From positions 1 through 49,456 of the forward strand of contig CAYRCC010000014.1 in NCBI GenBank assembly GCA_964422725.1: a stretch of 49,456 nucleotides of DNA. The letters are read 5' to 3'. A model generated the notes under the pieces. It was not told the DNA's origin. It made no database searches and was given only the letters and a program-made list of their open reading frames with translations. This DNA is from CAKSNH01 sp964422725. GTDB lineage: Bacteria; Bacillota; Clostridia; UBA1381. Shown here one piece after another: positions 7,180-13,546 of the stretch. The first letter of the stretch is position 1. Each line of letters begins with the position of its first letter. The translations under genes and the position numbers were made by a program.

Positions 7180-7536
7180 ATGCTGTACAAAATATGCACA
7201 AAGGCTGATATAGCTAAACTACCGATACAAATATCACAGGCTGTGAAAACTGAAATTGAACGTGTAGTAGATATATTTGACGTTAATTACAACTGTCACA
7301 ATGTTGACGGTGGGTACATACTGCTTGCTGAAAATATTGATGATGTACTGGAAATCATACACGAACATTTTGACTTTTTATCAAATCAATGGGAGCTTGC
7401 AGATATGATTGCTTGTGATGATGGTTCTGACTATGTTAGCCTTTTATACTTGATTGCCACTGAATATGCTATACAATTATTATTGCCTGTATCATTAACT
7501 CCAACGATGATTATAAGTAAGATGGGAGAAGATTAA
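7180..7536 (+). CDS. Hypothetical protein of mobile element (118 aa)
   Basis: An ATG at 7180 follows GAAAGG. The protein begins MLYKICTKADIAKLPIQISQ and is mixed alpha/beta. Its middle is acidic (VDIFDVNYNCHNVDGGYILL), and a hydrophobic stretch near the C terminus (YAIQLLLPVSLTPTMII) may be a buried helix. No family recognised. It is followed one base after its stop by the DUF960 gene, so the two are surely cotranscribed and probably belong to the accessory set of the element. Confidence 0.6.
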   Translation: MLYKICTKADIAKLPIQISQAVKTEIERVVDIFDVNYNCHNVDGGYILLAENIDDVLEIIHEHFDFLSNQWELADMIACDDGSDYVSLLYLIATEYAIQLLLPVSLTPTMIISKMGED

Positions 7537-7537
7537 A

Positions 7538-7834
7538 ATGTTTGACAGTGGAAAAAGATATATTACAAGAGGTATCAGAAATAATGTTGATATCAGCTTG
7601 CAGACAATTATGTGGAAGCTTATTGATGAACTCAAAGCTAAAGTAAATCCTGATTATCTGCAAGTTTTTGAATTGTATGTCAAAGATAAGGGCATACAGG
7701 CTGTTGTACATTCACAGGAGCAACCGAGATATAAGGCGGAATACAAGTTTTTAATGAATACACCAATTGATGCAAAGGTGTATGTAATTGATGATGAAAG
7801 TCACGAAACAATGCTTTTGGCAGAAGAATATTGA
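7538..7834 (+). CDS. DUF960-family protein (98 aa)
   Basis: It matches the DUF960 pattern known from staphylococcal, streptococcal and clostridial elements: an R-Y-x-T-R-G start (KRYITRGIRNNVDISLQ), MWKLIDEL, DYLQVFEL, then (V/I)HSQEQPRYKAEY. Function unknown in the family. The start ATG at 7538 lies one base after the previous stop, and the ribosome site AGATGGGAGAAG lies in the end of that gene, indicating translational coupling. Confidence 0.75.
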   Translation: MFDSGKRYITRGIRNNVDISLQTIMWKLIDELKAKVNPDYLQVFELYVKDKGIQAVVHSQEQPRYKAEYKFLMNTPIDAKVYVIDDESHETMLLAEEY

Positions 7835-7852
7835 TGAAAGGAGTTTGATATT

Positions 7853-7900
7853 ATGCACTGGGGATTACTTGGTTTTGTAGCTACTATACTTTTCCTGTGA
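7853..7900 (+). CDS. Possible 15-residue hydrophobic peptide or truncated gene start
   Basis: An ATG at 7853 follows a good ribosome site (GAAAGGAG) and encodes MHWGLLGFVATILFL before a TGA. It could be a genuine short membrane peptide or the leftover start of a membrane protein gene. No continuation in another frame is obvious after 7900. Confidence 0.3.
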   Translation: MHWGLLGFVATILFL

Positions 7901-8445
7901 CAAATGGCGGAGTTATACGGTTTGTGAGGTAAATTCCCTAAGTCCCTTTTATTTTCTATGAGAGGTATATATTGTAGTATCAGAAATAATGAGAGTACAA
8001 AATAGACGTAAAAATCGAATTTGGTTAAAAATGGGATTATGCCGTAAAACGCGTTTATACCCGTTCTATGGGCGAGAGCTTTAACTGGCAATCCGCACTA
8101 GACGGATTGTGGGCAAAAAAGCCGTTTAAATGCATGTATGGGGGCATAATGGGTGTATTTTAGCATGGCGGTCACCGAAAAAAGCTGATTTTTCAAATGG
8201 AGCTTATCTGACTTGAAATTTCTGATTGGAATTTCTATGGCTGAACTATTATTATTTATGTCAATGTTTGTGATTTTTAGGGAATTTTCACAGTAATTTA
8301 TCCAAAGGAATTACAGTTGCATCACTGTTTTAAGATTTACAAAAACGCAGTTTGGAGCTGCGGTCGGCGAATGGTCGGCGGTGTGTGCAGAGTGGCATCA
8401 GAGTTTGTTGGTTTGCATTGGTCTTTATGGAAATTTCTATATCTG
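7901..8445. other. Non-coding end of the element
   Basis: A 545-bp stretch with no supported gene. It contains short imperfect hairpins and a repeated phrase, GGAATTTCTATGGCTG near 8229 and GGAAATTTCTATATCTG near 8429, the latter abutting the tRNA fragment. Element ends usually carry integrase arm and excision sites; none can be assigned here. Confidence 0.5.
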
Positions 8446-8490
8446 CTCCAAAACCGCGTGCCCAAGGTTCGAGTCCTTGTACCCCTGCCA
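8446..8490 (+). tRNA. 3' half of a tRNA-Trp gene: attachment-site copy
   Basis: The sequence starts at a CTCCAAA anticodon loop (anticodon CCA, Trp), continues through a T arm with a 5-bp CAAGG/CCTTG stem around TTCGAGT, and ends with TACCCCT, discriminator G and an encoded CCA at 8488-8490. The matching 5' half (AGGGGTA..., D arm, 5' anticodon stem) is absent upstream. A tRNA 3' half starting at the anticodon loop is the classic product of integration by a tyrosine recombinase, with the intact gene rebuilt at the other end of the element, outside this window. It therefore marks the right border of the element. Confidence 0.8.
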
Positions 8491-8496
8491 AATAGA

Positions 8497-8533
8497 AAAT
8501 AGCTTAGACCTTAGTGTTTAAGCTATTTTTTTG
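8497..8533 (+). terminator. Terminator of the original tRNA-Trp gene
   Basis: AAATAGCTTA (8497-8506) pairs with TAAGCTATTT (8519-8528), followed by a T run. It lies 6 bp after the CCA end of the tRNA fragment, as expected for the native tRNA terminator left behind. Confidence 0.8.
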
Positions 8534-8697
8534 TGTACTTTTTAACCGATGGCTAAACGTATTTACATCTTTTGCATCAATTTCGGGCGGTGACATCGTC
8601 AAAAAACCAATCCGAAACCGTCTATATTATAGCTATATCCGGCAAAACTAACGAGTCGGCAGCTCGCAAAGGCTCGGCATATCTTTTCGATATATAG

Positions 8698-8735
8698 AAA
8701 AGGTTGCGGTCCAAAACTGAACAGCAACCCTTTTT
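8698..8735 (-). terminator. Terminator of the sigma/anti-sigma operon
   Basis: AAAAGGTTGC and GCAACCCTTTTT form a hairpin immediately after the anti-sigma stop. It has T runs on both strands and so may act in both directions. Confidence 0.7.
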
Positions 8736-8741
8736 ACATAT

Positions 8742-9878
8742 TTAGTTAACGCTGACCTCGTAACAGTCGTTTTCGGTAATATCCGTTTCAAGACCGCCAT
8801 TTTCCTTAACAAACAGCAAACTGTCAATCTCATCGACGTTTATAATCCTTGAAAAATTAACTCTTGCTGTAAATTTATCGTCCAGCTCGCTTTCAAAGCC
8901 GGTGCTTGCACCGTTTGCCAAATCAGTGTATACAGTTCCGTCTTTGAGTTTTACTCCCGCCAACACCGGCGGTTCGGCATACTCTGTGCTTTTTACGCTT
9001 TTACCGTTTTCGTCATATCCCGAAACCTGAATTTCAGTTCTTGCAAAGTCATAATTTATAATCGCCGATGCCGGATAAATAACAGCAGACGTTACTTTTG
9101 CACCCGTATTTCCCAATTCTTTATTAATCACAAACTCAACTCCGCTCTCGAACTCACCCAAATTCCAGCCCAACTTCCACTCTCCCGATACACTTCCGAA
9201 GTTGTGCATAACGATAGCAATATCCTTATTTTTCAAATCTTTTTCACTAATACGCTCTCCGTCCTCGTTGACCGGCGACAAATTCATATCTATTTCCATT
9301 TTCCCGTCCGCAATACGGTAATTTAAAATATAATCACCGTTTTCGTCTTCCAAGACCGGCGAACCGTCCGCCATTATCGGGTGTTCACCGCCGTTTCGGC
9401 TGATACCGTTAAAAAACTCCCACTCATAATTGTATACAGGTTTTCCGTCAAGCAGTACATCTATGCTTTCAAGCTGCGGCTCTTTGGTTTTATCAAGTTC
9501 ATATCCGTCAACATAAAATGACATACGAATTGTATTGCCGTCAAACAGGCACTGCGCCGTCGATACCGTTATACCGTCGTGCTCGTCGCTCACACAAGGC
9601 TGTGCTACCAGCGGTTTATCCGAATTGACCAGTTTTTCCATTTGGTTTTGTGAAATGTTCAGTCCCGACAAAAAACCGCCGCTCCAATGTGTTGCTGCGG
9701 CAAAAGCTGTGATTCCAAGCACAAAAACCGCGGCAACCGCCAATGTTATAATTTTTTTCTTTGACTTCATAATGTTTTCTTCCTTTCGATAATTTAATGT
9801 TCTTTCCAAAATTCTGTTTTGCATTTCATCGGAAATATTGACTCTGTTTAATGCATCTTTCAATTTTTGTTCTTTCAT
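8742..9878 (-). CDS. Anti-sigma factor, DUF4179-type membrane protein (378 aa)
   Basis: Residues 1-37 are a short cytoplasmic helical region that would hold the sigma factor (LKDALNRVNISDEMQNRILE). A basic stretch (MKSKKK) precedes one membrane span (IITLAVAAVFVLGITAFAAA, about 43-62). The remaining 310 residues are outside the membrane and contain the DUF4179-like beta-rich domain (DGITVSTAQCLFDGNTIRMS). The ATG overlaps the stop codon of the ECF sigma gene (ATGA), so the pair is translationally coupled. The role is to bind and silence the sigma factor until an envelope signal is sensed; the signal is unknown. It lies directly beside the tRNA border of the element, on the chromosomal side. 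Confidence 0.75.
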   Translation of the reverse strand: MKEQKLKDALNRVNISDEMQNRILERTLNYRKEENIMKSKKKIITLAVAAVFVLGITAFAAATHWSGGFLSGLNISQNQMEKLVNSDKPLVAQPCVSDEHDGITVSTAQCLFDGNTIRMSFYVDGYELDKTKEPQLESIDVLLDGKPVYNYEWEFFNGISRNGGEHPIMADGSPVLEDENGDYILNYRIADGKMEIDMNLSPVNEDGERISEKDLKNKDIAIVMHNFGSVSGEWKLGWNLGEFESGVEFVINKELGNTGAKVTSAVIYPASAIINYDFARTEIQVSGYDENGKSVKSTEYAEPPVLAGVKLKDGTVYTDLANGASTGFESELDDKFTARVNFSRIINVDEIDSLLFVKENGGLETDITENDCYEVSVN

Positions 9879-10369
9879 AAAAGCACTTCCTTTCCATATT
9901 CAATTCTCAGCATATCCCGTCCATACTGAAGTCTTTTTCTTGCCGCGGCAGGTGAAATGGACAGCATTTGAGCTATTTCCGCTGTTTTATACCCTTCCGC
10001 ATAGTATAGATGAAGTACGGTTCTGTACTTTTCCGGCAAGCTTAGAAGCTCGATTAAAGCATTTGTTTCATCTTCTGTTTTGCAATACTCAGCTATATCG
10101 TCAAGATTTATATGCCGCCTGATTTTATAAAATCTGAGCATATTTTTGCATACATTCGTCGCTACACGTATAAGCCACGCTTTTTTATGCTCCTCATTTT
10201 CAAATGTTTTTCTGGCGGATATGTACTTTAAAAATACCTCCGAAACAGCATCTTCAGCATCCTCATTACTGCGCAATATTGTAAAGCACAGCTTGAACAG
10301 CATATTTGAATATGTTTTAACTGCATTTTCGACATCATTATCACTCGGCCGAAATGATAAATTGTTCAT
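9875..10369 (-). CDS. ECF-type RNA polymerase sigma factor (164 aa)
   Basis: Region 2 is at residues 20-85 (TYSNMLFKLCFTILRSNEDA, then EDAVSEVFLKY and WLIRVATNVCKNMLRFYK). Region 4 is at 105-155 (LPEKYRTVLHLYYAEGYKTA, then EIAQMLSISPAAARKRLQYG). I place the start at the ATG at 10369, 11 nt after AAAGGAG; the GTG at 10390 overlaps that site. It should direct transcription of its own operon and a small regulon under control of the partner protein encoded downstream. No target promoter could be identified. Confidence 0.85.
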   Translation of the reverse strand: MNNLSFRPSDNDVENAVKTYSNMLFKLCFTILRSNEDAEDAVSEVFLKYISARKTFENEEHKKAWLIRVATNVCKNMLRFYKIRRHINLDDIAEYCKTEDETNALIELLSLPEKYRTVLHLYYAEGYKTAEIAQMLSISPAAARKRLQYGRDMLRIEYGKEVLL

Positions 10370-10489
10370 CTCATCATCAACTCCTTTCACTTATAACACA
10401 CCTCAAAACCGCAAATTGTGATATCATTTTTAAAATTAATCCAGAGTATATTCTTAATATCTCTATTCTGCCCATTATACCTATAATAC

Positions 10490-10523
10490 AAAAGGAGCAT
10501 ACCCGTCTTTTCGGATATACTCC
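10490..10523 (-). terminator. Terminator of the glycosidase-nitroreductase operon
   Basis: GGAGCATACCCG (10494-10505) pairs with CGGATATACTCC (10512-10523), with two mismatches. On the minus strand it is followed by TTTTGT, 17 bp after the nitroreductase stop. Confidence 0.65.
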
Positions 10524-10540
10524 CAATACCGTTTAATACA

Positions 10541-11206
10541 TTATTTGACTGTCTTTCCTGTTACAGCTTCAAAATGGTACTTTACAATCCCCAAATCAAC
10601 TCCGGTATAAAATCCCATTCCCTGCTGTTTTGCCGTAACTTCGCCGTTTTCGTACGACAAATAGAATTTTTGCTGATTCATAGCTGTCGGTGCAAGCAGT
10701 GCCGCCTCAACTCCTTTTTTGAACCACTGCGGAGTTTGCTCCGATATATTGCTTACCTTTTCCGCCGGCTTTGACTTATGCGCCGTACCCTGCGTTTCAC
10801 CGTAACCGAGAGCAATAACAATAATCAGCTTTTCGCCGTTTTCGACTTTAAATGCCTCATTTATCTTTTTGTACGCCATCGCAACCCAACAAGTGTTAAG
10901 ACCCAGTTGCTGTGCCTTTATTGCTATACGTTCTCCGTAATAACCGCATTTTTCTTCCAGCTTGCCGGATTTTTTCCCAATCAGTGCAATATAATTTTTC
11001 ACGCCGTCAAACTTACCGTAATGCGCCATAAACCCTCCGAACGCTTTGGGCTCATTGCGAATAAGCTGAATATGCATATCGCTGTCCTTGTTACATTCGG
11101 CAATTTCTTTGACCAATTCCTCGACAGCTTCACTCTTAATCGGTATATCTTTGTACTGCCTTACGCTGTGTCTGTTCTTTATTGCCTGTTCAATTGTCAT
11201 TTTCAT
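10541..11206 (-). CDS. Nitroreductase-family flavoprotein (221 aa)
   Basis: It begins MKMTIEQAIKNRHSVRQYKD, the signature of FMN-dependent nitroreductases (R-H-S-V-R-x-Y for FMN phosphate). Further family features are GYYGERIAIKAQQLGLNTCW and a second half with ALLAPTAMNQQKFYL. The length and two-halved layout fit the TM1586-like putative nitroreductase group. The start ATG at 11206 follows AGGAGG; the frame opens further upstream but without a site. It lies 17 bp after the glycosidase stop and is thus second in that operon. Likely substrate unknown; these enzymes reduce nitro compounds, quinones or flavins with NAD(P)H. Confidence 0.8.
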   Translation of the reverse strand: MKMTIEQAIKNRHSVRQYKDIPIKSEAVEELVKEIAECNKDSDMHIQLIRNEPKAFGGFMAHYGKFDGVKNYIALIGKKSGKLEEKCGYYGERIAIKAQQLGLNTCWVAMAYKKINEAFKVENGEKLIIVIALGYGETQGTAHKSKPAEKVSNISEQTPQWFKKGVEAALLAPTAMNQQKFYLSYENGEVTAKQQGMGFYTGVDLGIVKYHFEAVTGKTVK

Positions 11207-11223
11207 CAGAATGTTCCTCCTAT

Positions 11224-13212
11224 TCAAATCACATTAACATTGACAATATATGACGAAATCATCATATCGCCGGAATTAAACGACTGCACCTGTATACTAA
11301 CCTTCTGCCCTTTATAAGCCGAAAAATCAGCTGAAACCGCATACGGCGCACCGTAAGCAACCCCAAGATGCACTCCGTTAACTGCATATTTTACATATGC
11401 AATATCGTTAGACGGTGTAGTGATATAACTGCACAGCTGTGTAGGCTCTGCTTTTATGTTTACGTTATTGCCAAGCTCATAATAGTCATATCTGTAATCC
11501 GAGCCGTCGACCTCTCCAAGCAGCAAATCCGAGGATATGCCCTCTTTGTATGCCTGCAAATATGTAGGATTGTTGGAAAGCATAAACTTCTGCCGTTCCC
11601 TATCCGAATCAAATACAAAACACATTTTAACGTTAGGATATTTAATCGGCAGATACGTGTAGAAATCCTTAATTTGATTTGAGGCAAACGGTGTAATGTC
11701 TGCCCACGTGTCGTAGTCCATATACGATGCTCCGCCTTCAACAATCATTATCGGTTTTTTATGTCCGTACAGCGAATAAATTTTGTCCAGCTGATTACTC
11801 CAGCGACTTCTGTCAATCCCCATACCCAACGGATCTGTAACGGGTTGGTGCATTTTGTATGACGATATTCCGACATAATCGACATAATTATCACCCGGAT
11901 AATAATCGTCCATTGTGTCCGGCGGATAGTGGTTAGGTGCCCATATTACAGGCACCGACGGTGCGTAGGTGTGGAATATATCCGCAACAATCCTGAATTT
12001 TTCAATATACAAACTCGGGTCTGCGTTAAACCACTGAGATGTAACATCATTCATTTCTCCGGCAAACCTAAGCATCATTTTGCATCCGCTCGACTCCATT
12101 TCCTGTGCCAAACTTACAAGATACCCGTCAGACGAATTAACATCTGCAAGTCCGTTATGAGGTTCAAGCGCAATTTGTATTATCTTGTTTTCGCTTTTTG
12201 CCCATTCTATATGACTGGCATATGTGTTTACACTTTCTCCGTAAGGCAGATACAGCAAATACGCCGCCATATCCTTGCCTACCAGATTCGGAAACGTATC
12301 CATATAAAATTTTTCCGGCGAATACGGGTTATAAATATTCGTATCTCCCTCGGCATATGCACCGAGATATATGCCGCTTTTCGGTTCGTGCTGTTTGCCG
12401 AAATAAGTATTTGCCCCCATCGACCTGTCGGTTGATTTGACATATAACTGTGTGCCTGTCTTTATAAGACCGGCGCGTCTGTTCGCATCAATACGGCTTT
12501 CCTCCATTTGCGGAGTAATGCTCCAGTAATACGCCTCTCGTTTAAAGCACGCCGATGCTTTTTCGTAATCCGCAAGATTTGAATAACATTCCCCCAAATG
12601 CTTATACAGCATAGCATTGCTTGCGCTCGAATTTTCGGCAATAAATACCGACGAAACAGACATTATTTTAATTATGGCATCACTGTAATTTCCGGCTGTT
12701 TTCTGTGCAAGTGCATCTTGCCATATTCCCCAATAATTACTTGTAACCGACGGACTGTTTTCCACAGTGTAAACAATATCTCCGGCACTTGAGCTTCTAA
12801 CGTTTACTGCGCCGTTCCAGCCGACTTCGGCACCGAACGCCTCAAGCACCGCTCTTATCGGCAAATACGTTCTGCCGCCCGTTTCAACCGCCGCGGCATC
12901 GTTTGCGATTTTTACATTGTTTCTGTAAATACAGTTCTCGCCTATTTTACAGCGTACGGTAGTTGTATCCTTGCGCACAATTGCTGTGCTTGTATCCGAC
13001 TCCCAGTCAACTTCCGCGCCGAAGGTTTCCATAGTGGCTCTGAGCGGAACCAGTGTCCTTCCGCCCGACACAAACGGATAGCCGGTATAATCGTTAAAAC
13101 CGACTGCAACCCCGTCAATATAAACGTTTGTACCGCTTGCACAAACCACTGTCGGCACTGCCGCCGCTATGACAGCGGCAACCGTCAAAAAGCTTATTAA
13201 TCTCTTTTTCAT
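11224..13212 (-). CDS. Secreted GH26-like glycosidase with copper-amine-oxidase-type repeats and TPR (662 aa)
   Basis: A signal peptide (MKKRLISFLTVAAVIAAAVP, cleavage near CASG) is followed by two copper amine oxidase N-terminal-like repeats (about 28-140; GRTLVPLRATMETFGAEVDW and GRTYLPIRAVLEAFGAEVGW). A TPR-like helical part follows (170-245). A TIM-barrel domain (about 265-570) resembles GH26 mannanases: acid/base Glu near 385 in MLRFAGEMND and a possible nucleophile Glu near 493 in IMIVEGGAS. A beta-rich tail ends the protein. The amine-oxidase-type repeats usually attach clostridial surface proteins; they do not imply copper chemistry. Probable role: extracellular glycan cleavage. Substrate not predictable. 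Confidence 0.75.
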   Translation of the reverse strand: MKKRLISFLTVAAVIAAAVPTVVCASGTNVYIDGVAVGFNDYTGYPFVSGGRTLVPLRATMETFGAEVDWESDTSTAIVRKDTTTVRCKIGENCIYRNNVKIANDAAAVETGGRTYLPIRAVLEAFGAEVGWNGAVNVRSSSAGDIVYTVENSPSVTSNYWGIWQDALAQKTAGNYSDAIIKIMSVSSVFIAENSSASNAMLYKHLGECYSNLADYEKASACFKREAYYWSITPQMEESRIDANRRAGLIKTGTQLYVKSTDRSMGANTYFGKQHEPKSGIYLGAYAEGDTNIYNPYSPEKFYMDTFPNLVGKDMAAYLLYLPYGESVNTYASHIEWAKSENKIIQIALEPHNGLADVNSSDGYLVSLAQEMESSGCKMMLRFAGEMNDVTSQWFNADPSLYIEKFRIVADIFHTYAPSVPVIWAPNHYPPDTMDDYYPGDNYVDYVGISSYKMHQPVTDPLGMGIDRSRWSNQLDKIYSLYGHKKPIMIVEGGASYMDYDTWADITPFASNQIKDFYTYLPIKYPNVKMCFVFDSDRERQKFMLSNNPTYLQAYKEGISSDLLLGEVDGSDYRYDYYELGNNVNIKAEPTQLCSYITTPSNDIAYVKYAVNGVHLGVAYGAPYAVSADFSAYKGQKVSIQVQSFNSGDMMISSYIVNVNVI

Positions 13213-13245
13213 AAATCCCTCTCATTTCTAATAATATGTAGTTTT

Positions 13246-13274
13246 ATTATAATACCAATAAAATACATTGTCAA
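13246..13274 (-). promoter_or_regulatory. Consensus sigma-A promoter for the glycosidase operon
   Basis: On the minus strand a perfect TTGACA (13274-13269) and a perfect TATAAT (13251-13246) are 17 bp apart, 33 bp upstream of the ATG. Both hexamers match the consensus exactly, so basal expression should be strong. Confidence 0.85.
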
Positions 13275-13279
13275 TACAC

Positions 13280-13326
13280 AAAAAGCAAAGACTGCGGACA
13301 ACCTGCAAAGCAAGTCACCGCAGTCT
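13280..13326 (-). terminator. Terminator of the copper ATPase gene
   Basis: AGACTGCGG (13289-13297) pairs perfectly with CCGCAGTCT (13318-13326). On the minus strand it is followed by TTTGCTTTTTG, 14 bp after the ATPase stop. Confidence 0.8.
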
Positions 13327-13339
13327 GCCGCAACAGGAA

Positions 13340-13546
13340 TTATTCTATTCCCACAACTTCGTATCCGGCATCAACAACCGCATTTTTCAAAACCTCGTCA
13401 CTTACCTGTGTTTCACACGTTACCGTCGCGGTTTTCTTTTCCAAATCAACCGCCGCACTCACGCCGCCGAGTGCGTTTAGTGCCTTTTCCACTCTTGCAC
13501 TGCAATGTCCGCACGCCATTCCTTCAATTTTAATCACCTTTGTCAT
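13340..13546 (-). CDS. Possible internally started CopZ-like chaperone (68 aa)
   Basis: Inside copA, in frame, an ATG at 13546 (MTKVIKIEGMACGHCSARVE) is preceded by a GCGAGGAA ribosome-site-like sequence 7 to 8 nt upstream. Initiation there would release a free 68-residue copper chaperone identical to the last domain of the ATPase. This is an inference; the site may simply be codons for ESEEKV. Confidence 0.3.
   Translation of the reverse strand: MTKVIKIEGMACGHCSARVEKALNALGGVSAAVDLEKKTATVTCETQVSDEVLKNAVVDAGYEVVGIE

Noticed and set aside
8317..8502. A 61-codon plus-strand frame over the tRNA fragment
   Set aside because: It has no ribosome site and runs through the tRNA-Trp 3' half; the RNA reading explains the sequence better.
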